Below are positions 26,911 to 33,161 of a DNA stretch of 60,061 nt, one piece after another. Numbering within the stretch: the stretch's first letter is position 1; each line of letters starts with the position of its first letter. Where the stretch lies: assembly GCA_016783605.1 (NCBI GenBank), contig JADHWG010000004.1:1-60061 (forward strand), written 5' to 3'. The notes beneath the pieces are model-generated. The model was not told where the DNA came from. It did no database searches and saw only the letters and a list, made by a program, of their open reading frames with translations. This DNA is from Candidatus Omnitrophota bacterium (GTDB lineage Bacteria > Omnitrophota > Gorgyraeia > Tantalellales > Tantalellaceae). The position numbers were made by a program, and so were the translations under genes.

Positions 26911-28014
26911 ATGATGAAAATATTACTTTTAACTACACACATTAATATCGGCGGTGTCGGATTCTATACCGTGAACCTCGCGAAATATCTCCGAAAAATG
27001 GGGCACGAACCGGTTGTGGTCTCCTCCGGAGGCGATCTTGAAGAACTCCTACAAAAAGCCGACGCCAGGCATATTAAGATGGACCTAAAAACAAAAGCGG
27101 AATTCGGCTTTAAAGTCGCCAAAGCGATACTCCCTTTGACCCGTTTGGTCCAAAAAGAAGGTTTTGATGTTATCCACGCCCAGACACGCGTCGCGCAAGT
27201 CGCCGGAGGCATAGTTTCAAAAATTACGCGCGTGCCGATAGTTTCAACAGGTCACGGTTTTTTTAAACACGAAAGACTCTTTCGAAAACTTTTTCCTTTC
27301 TGGGGAGATAAAATCATCGCGATAAGCGAAAGCGTACGCGGACATCTTATAAACGATTTTCATATAGACGAAAAAAAGATAACCGTAGTTTATAACGGAA
27401 TAGAACTTGACCGATTCTTAAGAAAAAACGGTAAAATAGACCAAAATATGAGAGATAAAATGTCTTTAGATCGAGATCTAACGATCGTGGGCGCCATCGG
27501 AAGACTTTCTTCGGTCAAAGGCTACATTTATCTAATCAAAGCATTTAAAAAAGTCGCCGAAAAAAACAAAAACGCGCGGCTCTTACTCGTAGGCGAAGGC
27601 GATGAAAAACCAAAACTGGAAAAAGAAGTGAAAGAGGCAGGATTAACGAATAAAGTCATATTCGAATCAAAAAAAATGGCAACTGAAGACTATCTATCAG
27701 TTATGGATATTTTCTGCCAGCCGTCGATAAAAGAAGGCTTAGGCTTAGCGCTCATCGAAGCAATGGCATCCGGAAGAGCGTGTATAGGAAGCAACGTAGG
27801 CGGCATCCCCGAAATAATAGACGACGAGATAGACGGTATCCTGGTTCCTCCGGAAAATCCGGAAGCTCTGGCAGAAGCAATAACCCGCCTATTGAGCGAC
27901 GCCGAACTAAAACAAACATTCTCCACCCGCGCCCCCCAAAAAGCCCAAACCAAATTTTCCATAGAAGAAAATGCAAGAAAAACGGCGGAAGTATACGAAG
28001 AAGCGAGAAGTTAG
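26911..28014 (+). CDS. GT4 family glycosyltransferase
   Basis: This is a GT-B fold glycosyltransferase of about 367 residues. THINIGGVGFYTVNLAKYL opens the acceptor domain, HGFFKHERLFRKLFPFWGDK lies midway, and the donor-binding half has SSVKGYIYLIKAF, CQPSIKEGLGLALIEAMASG and a final Rossmann segment. The N-terminus resembles that of the GT4 half of the preceding gene, so the two may be paralogues. The track start is TTG 26881; ATG 26911 or 26914 fits the family start. Likely involved in LPS core or O-chain sugars. It is the last chromosomal gene before the toxin-antitoxin remnant and the integron. Confidence 0.9.
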   Translation: MMKILLLTTHINIGGVGFYTVNLAKYLRKMGHEPVVVSSGGDLEELLQKADARHIKMDLKTKAEFGFKVAKAILPLTRLVQKEGFDVIHAQTRVAQVAGGIVSKITRVPIVSTGHGFFKHERLFRKLFPFWGDKIIAISESVRGHLINDFHIDEKKITVVYNGIELDRFLRKNGKIDQNMRDKMSLDRDLTIVGAIGRLSSVKGYIYLIKAFKKVAEKNKNARLLLVGEGDEKPKLEKEVKEAGLTNKVIFESKKMATEDYLSVMDIFCQPSIKEGLGLALIEAMASGRACIGSNVGGIPEIIDDEIDGILVPPENPEALAEAITRLLSDAELKQTFSTRAPQKAQTKFSIEENARKTAEVYEEARS

Positions 28015-28024
28015 GAAAAAAATA

Positions 28025-28252
28025 GTGTCTGCCCCTATTTATGCTAATGTTTTTCCGGAAGAACACAAACAGATCAAAATATTCGCGGCTATTCACGGAG
28101 AGATCATACGGGAATATGTGATGGAGAGTGTACGCGAACGTTTAGAAGGAGAAAAAGAACAGGCGCAGTTAACAGCAATGACTATGAAAATCGATCAGCC
28201 GTTGAAGGAAGTCTGGGAAAACGAAAAGGACGCGGAATATGACAAAATATAA
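28025..28252 (+). CDS. Ribbon-helix-helix antitoxin (partner toxin truncated)
   Basis: SAPIYANVFPEEHKQIKIFAA followed by EYVMESVRERLE is a short RHH DNA-binding fold, and the C-terminal EVWENEKDAEYDKI is a typical toxin-wrapping tail ending in an acidic/aromatic peptide. The track extends the ORF into the preceding glycosyltransferase gene (start 27971). GTG 28025, with AGGA upstream, gives about 75 residues and the expected N-terminal strand. The next frame, overlapping by 14 nt, encodes the start of a PemK/MazF toxin, supporting the antitoxin assignment. The toxin is broken, so the antitoxin may now be an orphan. Confidence 0.75.
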   Translation: MSAPIYANVFPEEHKQIKIFAAIHGEIIREYVMESVRERLEGEKEQAQLTAMTMKIDQPLKEVWENEKDAEYDKI

Positions 28253-28406
28253 ATGTCGAGATGTTGTTCTTGTCGATGTGATGTTTTCGGATGGATCCGG
28301 GATAAAAAAAAGACCCGCACTTATTCTTCCTTCTTTGGTTACGGGAATTTTTCAAACGATAAATGGGAAACTGATCAATCGAAAGTTAGCTGTATTGGTT
28401 CGTTAG
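28239..28406 (+). pseudogene. Truncated PemK/MazF-family toxin
   Basis: Absent from the ORF track because it is short. ATG 28239 overlaps the antitoxin 3' end. The first 30 codons read DVVLVDVMFSDGSG and KKRPALIL, the N-terminal barrel of a PemK/MazF endoribonuclease. After about codon 31-33 similarity stops and the frame runs into integron sequence to a TAG at 28404. A complete toxin has about 110 residues, so at least two thirds are missing. The break lies at or near GGTTACG (about 28338-28344), close to the left limit of the integron. Confidence 0.78.
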
Positions 28407-28749
28407 TTTTGATGTAAAGCGATTTATAAGAGTCAATCATATCTTTTATATGTTCAAAGGTATCGGGGTTAATTTCTTCTTTTTTTATAATGTTTTTCGC
28501 TACTGCCATAGATATTAATACATCTTCACAGGGAAGATTATATTTTTTCCAAAGTTCTCTGAAAATACCATTATGAAATTTATGAATTATTTCTTTAAGT
28601 TGGAAACAATCTATTTTTTTTGTTCGCCATCTGTCAAAATATTTAGCTAAATGTTCAGTGTAGTTATCAAGTTCCCGTTTATATGCTACGCTAACCAATT
28701 CCTTTAAATTTTTTTTTATTGGTTTGGGATATTTTTTCATTTTATTCAT
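28375..28749 (-). CDS. Hypothetical protein, integron cassette
   Basis: The 124-residue protein is rich in lysine and aromatic residues, with no signal peptide or membrane segment, and is probably all-helical (KELVSVAYKRELDNYTEHLAKY, EHIKDMIDSYKSLYIK). I do not recognise its family. It follows an attC site on the minus strand, as expected of a cassette gene. Its stop lies next to the truncated toxin gene, so its own downstream attC has been lost and the cassette can no longer be excised by normal attC x attC recombination. Confidence 0.65.
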   Translation of the reverse strand: MNKMKKYPKPIKKNLKELVSVAYKRELDNYTEHLAKYFDRWRTKKIDCFQLKEIIHKFHNGIFRELWKKYNLPCEDVLISMAVAKNIIKKEEINPDTFEHIKDMIDSYKSLYIKTNEPIQLTFD

Positions 28750-28756
28750 TATTTTA

Positions 28757-28826
28757 TGCTAACGCAAAAGTTCACCTGCCGCCGAATGAAGTGAGGGAAC
28801 CAAATAGCGCAGTGATTTGTTATGTG
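28757..28826 (-). repeat. attC recombination site, minus orientation
   Basis: Read on the minus strand it begins CATAACAAATCACTG and ends GAACTTTTGCGTTAG, with complementary inner arms. It closely matches attC7 at 35081-35170 on the plus strand (shared TCACTTC.TTCGGCGGCAGG), except that attC7 is longer in its loop. It separates brnA from the 124-residue cassette gene. Confidence 0.82.
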
Positions 28827-28834
28827 TTTTTATT

Positions 28835-29053
28835 TTATGAAACCCATCGCAGTGAAGGTTTACGATGAGAATGAACGCAATCAATTAAGTACAGATCTAT
28901 CAAATTCTGGTATGGAATACCTATTTTCTCCGATAGATTCTTAAAATAATCAATTACTTCTACTCCTATCCTCATGGTAACCTGTCGTTTCAACCGTTTA
29001 GCATAAGGATTTTTTCTTTTTTTCATTTTAGCCAGATCGTATTCTTTCTTCAT
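28835..29053 (-). CDS. brnA: BrnA-type antitoxin
   Basis: The 72-residue protein carries a ribbon-helix-helix motif: the N-terminal KKEYDLAKMKKRKNPYAKRL tail and QVTMRIGVEVIDYFKNLSEK followed by GIPYQNLIDLYL, typical of BrnA. It binds and neutralises BrnT and represses its own operon. It overlaps brnT by 4 nt on the minus strand. The toxin precedes the antitoxin in the operon, as is usual for brnTA. TA cassettes commonly stabilise integron arrays. An attC follows it. Confidence 0.88.
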   Translation of the reverse strand: MKKEYDLAKMKKRKNPYAKRLKRQVTMRIGVEVIDYFKNLSEKIGIPYQNLIDLYLIDCVHSHRKPSLRWVS

Positions 29054-29343
29054 GATAAACCTCCAATATATTCTTTTTCTTCTCTTTTAGTTGCTTTGCG
29101 AGCGGATATTATTCTTATCATCGATGCGCTTTTTCTATAACAGTGACAAACCAACAAAGCACGTAATTTATAACTCAACCCTAAAAGGAGCAATCTATTT
29201 TCTTTAGAAGAATGCGTGTTATCGTAGAATTCAATAGCATTATCGTCATAAAAAACTGTTTGAGCTTCTTCAAAAGAGACGCCATGCTTCGCCTGATTTA
29301 TCTTATCTTTTCGTTCATCCCATTCAAAACGAAGCTTGCTCAT
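29050..29343 (-). CDS. brnT: BrnT-type ribonuclease toxin
   Basis: BrnT is a RelE-like RNase toxin. FEWDERKDKINQAKHGVSFEEA at the N-terminus and the C-terminal IRIISARKATKREEKEY are the diagnostic blocks, and the protein has the normal length of 97 residues. It is expressed from a strong promoter with an internal palindromic operator (29350-29378). In the proposed ancestral arrangement this cassette followed the 35-kb cassette of the array. Confidence 0.92.
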   Translation of the reverse strand: MSKLRFEWDERKDKINQAKHGVSFEEAQTVFYDDNAIEFYDNTHSSKENRLLLLGLSYKLRALLVCHCYRKSASMIRIISARKATKREEKEYIGGLS

Positions 29344-29349
29344 AATTAT

Positions 29350-29378
29350 ATTATACCTATGTCATAATGACATGTCAA
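29350..29378 (-). promoter_or_regulatory. brnTA promoter with operator palindrome in the spacer
   Basis: On the minus strand TTGACA is followed by a 17-bp spacer and TATAAT, a near-consensus promoter. The spacer is filled by a perfect palindrome, ATGTCAT-A-ATGACAT (29359-29373). BrnA is known to repress its own operon with BrnT, so this is the likely operator. The -10 lies only a few bases upstream of the brnT ATG, so the transcript would have a very short leader or be leaderless. Confidence 0.85.
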
Positions 29379-29397
29379 GACTGCTCTCTCTTTTTTT

Positions 29398-29427
29398 AAC
29401 CATTATATGTCGAATCCGCTTTTAATG
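29398..29427 (-). other. Probable 3' half of an attC site upstream of brnT
   Basis: Read on the minus strand the sequence AAAAGCGGATTCGACATATA ends in ATGGTTAAA and resembles the right half of attC1 (AAAAGCCGGTTATTTCAAGC then GTTATA). No left half is adjacent on that strand. The missing half may be the attC fragment at 35560-35580, as expected if an inversion split one attC site. Similarity was judged by eye. Confidence 0.5.
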
Positions 29428-29429
29428 GT

Positions 29430-29457
29430 ATTATAGAAGAAAAGCAGAAATAGTCGA
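29430..29457 (-). promoter_or_regulatory. Orphan promoter-like sequence, possible ancestral intI promoter
   Basis: On the minus strand TCGACT and TATAAT are separated by 16 bp. The -10 lies at the proposed left inversion breakpoint. It now points at brnT, which has its own better promoter. If the 29.43-35.58 kb segment is flipped back, this promoter falls about 20 nt upstream of the intI ribosome binding site and start. The -35 is weak (4 of 6 consensus bases). Confidence 0.45.
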
Positions 29458-29475
29458 GGCTATCCTAACAAAATC

Positions 29476-29505
29476 TTGACAAATCTTCCAAAATTATGCG
29501 ATACT
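29476..29505 (+). promoter_or_regulatory. Probable cassette promoter (Pc)
   Basis: TTGACA is followed by an 18-bp spacer and GATACT with a TG extension (TGCGATACT). It reads into the first plus-strand cassette gene at 29587, about 80 nt downstream. Position just before the possible attI matches the Pc of known integrons. Confidence 0.65.
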
Positions 29506-29514
29506 GAGCTTGAA

Positions 29515-29565
29515 AATTAGTGACGTTATCAAAAAAAAGTGGATGCTACATATTAACTGTTATAT
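29515..29565 (+). other. Possible attI site
   Basis: TATTAAC-T-GTTATAT ends the non-cassette DNA and begins the first cassette, giving an inverted left core and a GTT right core. There is no folded attC-like arm structure, which fits a simple attI. A further GTTATC lies at about 29526. attI sites are poorly conserved, so this call rests on position and the GTT junction only. Confidence 0.4.
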
Positions 29566-29586
29566 AAAAAATAAAGGAGAATACTA

Positions 29587-30042
29587 ATGGAAGAAAAAAT
29601 AATAATACCTGATGGAAATTTTGAAGTAGTTCGCGAACAAGGAGAATATTTTAAGGCAGGAATTCAGAGTATGGTTTCTTTAAATAAAAAACTTATTGAA
29701 ACAAATAATCAATTAAATGAGCTGGGAAGACAAATTAAGGATTCAGCTATATTATTGCAAAAATCAAGTGAAAAAACTGCTGAAACAAATAACAAATACA
29801 CAAAATCATTAGTTAAGCTTACATTTGCGTTAGTATTTGTCGGATTAGTTCAAGGTCTTATAATGTATTGGAATTCAAGCATAATGGGAAAACAAACAAT
29901 AGCTATGGAAAAGCAAGTTTCAGCTATCAATAACCAATCTCAATCAATACAAGCCCAAACATATATTATGGAAAAACAGGCTAAGATAATGGCTGCGCAA
30001 TACAACAAAAGTCTTCCGTTAGGAAGTGCTGAACAAATGTAA
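29587..30042 (+). CDS. Small membrane protein with coiled coil, integron cassette 1
   Basis: This 151-residue cassette protein has a soluble N-terminal helix-rich part (SLNKKLIETNNQLNELGRQI) that looks like a coiled coil. One strong transmembrane segment follows (LTFALVFVGLVQGLIMYW, about residues 76-95), then a glutamine-rich heptad region with repeated MEKQ motifs. The topology resembles small abortive-infection or stress membrane effectors, but I do not recognise the family. AAGGAGA precedes the ATG, unlike most other cassettes here. It is the first gene after Pc. Confidence 0.7.
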   Translation: MEEKIIIPDGNFEVVREQGEYFKAGIQSMVSLNKKLIETNNQLNELGRQIKDSAILLQKSSEKTAETNNKYTKSLVKLTFALVFVGLVQGLIMYWNSSIMGKQTIAMEKQVSAINNQSQSIQAQTYIMEKQAKIMAAQYNKSLPLGSAEQM

Positions 30043-30049
30043 AAAAAAT

Positions 30050-30123
30050 ATATAACAATTCAATCAACCGGACTTTTTCCGCGGCTTCGCCGCTCCAAAA
30101 GCCGGTTATTTCAAGCGTTATAG
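30050..30123 (+). repeat. attC1
   Basis: Begins ATATAACAATTCAATCAACC and ends AAGCGTTATAG, with inner arms CCGGACTTTTTCCGCGGC and GCCGCTCCAAAAGCCGG around a short TTC loop. The R'' (TAAC) and R' (GTT) cores and the complementary L arms are those of an integron attC. The cassette boundary falls in GTT at 30117. Confidence 0.88.
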
Positions 30124-30137
30124 GAAAATAATTAAAA

Positions 30138-30791
30138 ATGGAAAAATTAAATAAAGAAATCGTTGTGCAAACCTGGTTTTTTCGTGGACTTGAGGATATA
30201 TTTTTTGCTTTTCAAATTGAATCGCCTTTTCGCTACGAACCATTTTTTCATACGATGGGTTTTGAAATGATATGCAAATCATATTTATTGGCTAAAGAAT
30301 CAGCTAAATATGAAAACATGGAAAGGGATCAGGCAATCCAAAAAATTAATACATTAGCAATACAATGGGGTCATAACATAAAGAAAATGGTTGATGAGAT
30401 AAAAAACGACATAAATAATCCTGTTTTTTCTGCCGCATTAAGTGCGAGCTACGATTCTTTTACGGGGGACCAATTCATCAAAGTAATGGAAGCTGCTTAT
30501 TTAGAATGTCGCTACCCTGTGCCTAAACACATTCATGAGGAATTCCCAATAGATGGACAAACAGATCTTCATTGGGAGCCTCTTGCTTCATCTGGTCTCG
30601 AGAAATTTTGTTTTGCATTCATGAAGAAAATCATAATTTATTTAAAGAAAAGATTTAATATACCCATACCCAAAAAAGAATTTGATAAAATCATAACAGA
30701 CGAGGCAGGGGTAAGATTCTGTAATTTATTTTTAAAAGATATTCCAAATGATTTTTTAGAAAATGAACCTATAACAAGTCATTTCACCTGA
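30138..30791 (+). CDS. HEPN-like hypothetical protein, integron cassette 2
   Basis: This 217-residue soluble protein is probably mostly helical. The combination FEMICKSYLLAKESAKY and then WGHNIKKMVDEIKND resembles HEPN-type helical proteins, where a lysine-rich helix is followed by a GHdlkkL motif. No R-x4-6-H motif is clear, so a catalytic role is not shown. The stop codon lies inside attC2, a common compact cassette design. There is no ribosome binding site, only an A-rich stretch after the GTTATAG junction. Confidence 0.6.
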   Translation: MEKLNKEIVVQTWFFRGLEDIFFAFQIESPFRYEPFFHTMGFEMICKSYLLAKESAKYENMERDQAIQKINTLAIQWGHNIKKMVDEIKNDINNPVFSAALSASYDSFTGDQFIKVMEAAYLECRYPVPKHIHEEFPIDGQTDLHWEPLASSGLEKFCFAFMKKIIIYLKKRFNIPIPKKEFDKIITDEAGVRFCNLFLKDIPNDFLENEPITSHFT

Positions 30792-30843
30792 CCTTTTCTG
30801 CGGCTTCGCCGCTCCAAAGGCAGGTGAATTCCGATGTTATGGT
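30768..30843 (+). repeat. attC2
   Basis: Runs from CCTATAACAAGTCATTTCAC to GATGTTATGG. Arms CACCTGACC...TGCGGC and GCCGCTCCAAAGGCAGGTG are complementary around a short loop. It contains the stop codon of cassette gene 2. Confidence 0.85.
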
Positions 30844-30849
30844 AAAAAT

Positions 30850-31479
30850 ATGACTTACGAAGAAAAAATATTTCTTGTTTGCGGTTCTGGGGTAACGGTA
30901 TCATTCGCATATGAAAGACTACTCTCAACTATCGACGCTGCGAGGATGCAAATGAAACGAATATGGGATCAAATATCCTTGTTACCAAAACAGCCCGAAT
31001 TATCTCCTACTGATCCAGAATTTCAAAATAAAGCAAAGGAATATAAAATAACAGTTCAAGGAAACTATCGTCCAATTTTCAACGATATACATTTTTATTT
31101 TATTACTTGGGGCGGAATTAGATCAATGATGGGCGTTATTGCAAATCAACCAGAATTCAAAGAAGCAAATATAATTTTCAATTCACACCGTAAAACCATC
31201 GAACATTATATAAATGCGAGAAACACCTTCGAACACTTTGACGAGAGGCTTCCAGGATGTAAAAACCACGAACGGGTTAAAGAAGTTCAGGCACAAGGAG
31301 CTAGCCCGAGAAAAATTTTGAAAGGTATTTCAAAGAAAGGGTATTATCTACATTCCGATAAAAAATGGGACATAAAACCTTCCAGTTTAAAATTATTAGA
31401 AGAAATAACTCAGGAATTTATAGGCGCTGTTAATAGCAAGATAGATCTATTGTTGAAAGAAAAAAATATAAAACCATAA
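30850..31479 (+). CDS. Hypothetical protein with an R-x4-H motif, integron cassette 3
   Basis: The 209-residue protein is predicted soluble and helical. The central HYINARNTFEHFDERLPG contains an R-x4-H pattern within a helix, as in HEPN nucleases, but the family is not recognised with certainty. The cassette begins at GTTATGG, only about 10 nt before the ATG, and has no ribosome binding site. The stop codon overlaps the start of attC3. Next to cassette 2, it may be a second HEPN-type effector. Confidence 0.6.
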   Translation: MTYEEKIFLVCGSGVTVSFAYERLLSTIDAARMQMKRIWDQISLLPKQPELSPTDPEFQNKAKEYKITVQGNYRPIFNDIHFYFITWGGIRSMMGVIANQPEFKEANIIFNSHRKTIEHYINARNTFEHFDERLPGCKNHERVKEVQAQGASPRKILKGISKKGYYLHSDKKWDIKPSSLKLLEEITQEFIGAVNSKIDLLLKEKNIKP

Positions 31480-31541
31480 CAATGCGCTTCAGCGAATTTG
31501 TACCGCTGCGCGGTCCAAATCGCTGAGCTTAGACGTTATGA
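31474..31541 (+). repeat. attC3
   Basis: Runs from CCATAACAATGCGCTTCAGC to TTAGACGTTATGA. Arms TCAGCGAATTTG..ACCGC and GCGGTCCAAATCGCTGA pair around a short centre. It overlaps the stop codon of cassette gene 3. Confidence 0.85.
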
Positions 31542-31551
31542 GAAAAAAATA

Positions 31552-32376
31552 ATGAAGAAAAAACTAATAAATCAGATACGAAGCCTTCTTGATGAAGGAG
31601 AAAAATTTACGTTTAGCAATTTTTGCTATCCTCATAATCAACCTGACAGATGGGGCGGCGAGGATAAACCTGAATGGCTTGCATGGAAAACTAGAAGCTA
31701 TAACTTTATTTCTCAAATTGCAGCTCCTAATTCTTCCGCTCAGACATTAGCAGAAACCGCTATAGGAATTAGTACAAGTGGGAATTATCCAAAAGAATTT
31801 GAACGCCTAAAAGAAACCATGATTAAGGCTTTAAAATTAGCTGAGCAAAGCATAAGAAAAGACTCCTTTGGAGAGCTTAAAAAACAATCAATAAAAACCA
31901 CTTCCACTAAGTTTTCAAATAAAATTTTTGTTGTCCATGGTCATGATCATACATTAAAGGCGGAAGTCGAAAGCTTCCTAAATGATATTGGGCTGGAACC
32001 AATTATACTGCATAAAAAACCTGATGAAGGCCAAACTATCATTGAAAAATTTGAGAAGCATAGTGACGTTGGGTATGCATTTGTTTTACTTACACCAGAT
32101 GAAATAGCCTACACTATCGATCAAGACAGTATTTCTGATCAAAAACGTAAAAAAGAGAAAAGAACTCGTCCAAATGTAATCTTTGAATTTGGATATTTTG
32201 CAGGAAGATTAGGACGAAATCGTGTGTGTTGTGTATACAAAGAAAGCGTAGCTGTTCCAAGTGATTTAAAAGGATTTCTGTATAAAGAAATTAAAATATC
32301 ATTTAAGGAAAAAGCATATGAAATAATGCAAGAACTTAGCGCAGCAGGATATAAAATAAAATTTAAAAACTCATAA
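31552..32376 (+). CDS. TIR-domain nucleotide-binding protein (CAP12/Pycsar type), integron cassette 4
   Basis: The C-terminal half (about residues 120-274) is a TIR-like domain of the PF10137 type: KIFVVHGHDHTLKAEVESFL, GYAFVLLTPDE and RPNVIFEFGYFAGRLGR, the last carrying the glutamate expected for NADase activity. The N-terminal 115 residues are a separate domain I do not recognise, perhaps the ligand or phage sensor. Related TIRs are abortive-infection effectors in CBASS and Pycsar, but no cyclase gene is adjacent, so it must sense something else or work with distant genes. ATG 31552 (274 residues) replaces the track start 31498, which lies in attC3. There is no ribosome binding site; the leader is A-rich. 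Confidence 0.85.
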   Translation: MKKKLINQIRSLLDEGEKFTFSNFCYPHNQPDRWGGEDKPEWLAWKTRSYNFISQIAAPNSSAQTLAETAIGISTSGNYPKEFERLKETMIKALKLAEQSIRKDSFGELKKQSIKTTSTKFSNKIFVVHGHDHTLKAEVESFLNDIGLEPIILHKKPDEGQTIIEKFEKHSDVGYAFVLLTPDEIAYTIDQDSISDQKRKKEKRTRPNVIFEFGYFAGRLGRNRVCCVYKESVAVPSDLKGFLYKEIKISFKEKAYEIMQELSAAGYKIKFKNS

Positions 32377-32444
32377 CAACTCAATCGAGCGGATTTTTCC
32401 GCCGCTAAAACGACTCCAAAAACCGCTCATTTCAAGCGTTATGA
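32371..32444 (+). repeat. attC4
   Basis: Runs from TCATAACAACTCAATCGAGC to AAGCGTTATGAG. Arms GAGCGGATTTTTCCG and CCAAAAACCGCTC pair, with a slightly larger centre than attC1. It contains the stop of the TIR gene. Confidence 0.86.
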
Positions 32445-32459
32445 GAAAAAAATAATAAA

Positions 32460-33086
32460 ATGAAAAATATGTGTCCACCGTGTATGGATAGAACAATATT
32501 AAATTTATTGACATTGCTAATCACAGGAGCAGGTATATTTGCTATATTGATTAAGTATGATGTTCCTCAGTTAAGCTACGCTTTCTTTGACGAAAATCCC
32601 TATGCGATAAAGCGAGACGTTATCAGTAAAATTTTAACTAGCACTTTTATCGGGTTAGCTTCCCTTGGTTTATTTCTACAGGCATATGGCATGATTATTG
32701 GGAACAAACTAAATGAAAGAGTTTATGACTATTCTTTTTATACAAAATTTTTTCTAGTTGGAATCGTTGGAATGTTCGTTTTTGTTGTTACTCTAGGTGC
32801 TATAGGTAGATGTATAGCTAAAAAAACATGGTGGCCTAAAATTATTCAAAGCCAATCCGAAGCTTTCAAAATGGCGGGAGATATCATAAGAAATAAAGGA
32901 TTCTATAACAAGGAATTGGATAAAATTGAAAAATTTTCTGATGAACAAAAAGAAGAATTGCCAATCCAGCGCTATCAACAATGTGATAAATATTTAACCC
33001 AAATAGAAGATTTATTGGAAATACGAAATATCCCGAAAATTAGAGAAGAAAGATATAGGAAATTAGAAAAATATTTTAAAGAATAA
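32460..33086 (+). CDS. Multi-spanning membrane protein, integron cassette 5
   Basis: The 208-residue protein has three hydrophobic segments: ILNLLTLLITGAGIFAILI near the N-terminus, LTSTFIGLASLGLFLQAYG in the middle and FFLVGIVGMFVFVVTLGAIG. A charged cytoplasmic tail of about 80 residues follows, likely helical (ERYRKLEKYFKE). A CPPC motif is at the very N-terminus. The family is not recognised. Small membrane proteins with a soluble helical tail are common in phage-defence and stress cassettes, but that role is only inference. Confidence 0.65.
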   Translation: MKNMCPPCMDRTILNLLTLLITGAGIFAILIKYDVPQLSYAFFDENPYAIKRDVISKILTSTFIGLASLGLFLQAYGMIIGNKLNERVYDYSFYTKFFLVGIVGMFVFVVTLGAIGRCIAKKTWWPKIIQSQSEAFKMAGDIIRNKGFYNKELDKIEKFSDEQKEELPIQRYQQCDKYLTQIEDLLEIRNIPKIREERYRKLEKYFKE

Positions 33087-33090
33087 AAAC

Positions 33091-33161
33091 TCATAACAAA
33101 GCAATCCAGCTGACCAATTCCGCACTTCGCGCGGTCTTGGCAGCTGATTTTTTCGTTATAT
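33091..33161 (+). repeat. attC5
   Basis: Runs from TCATAACAAAGCAATCCAGC to TTTCGTTATATG. Arms CAGCTGACCAATTCCGC and GCGGTCTTGGCAGCTG pair around ACTTCGC. The GTTATATG junction supplies the ATG of cassette gene 6. Confidence 0.86.
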
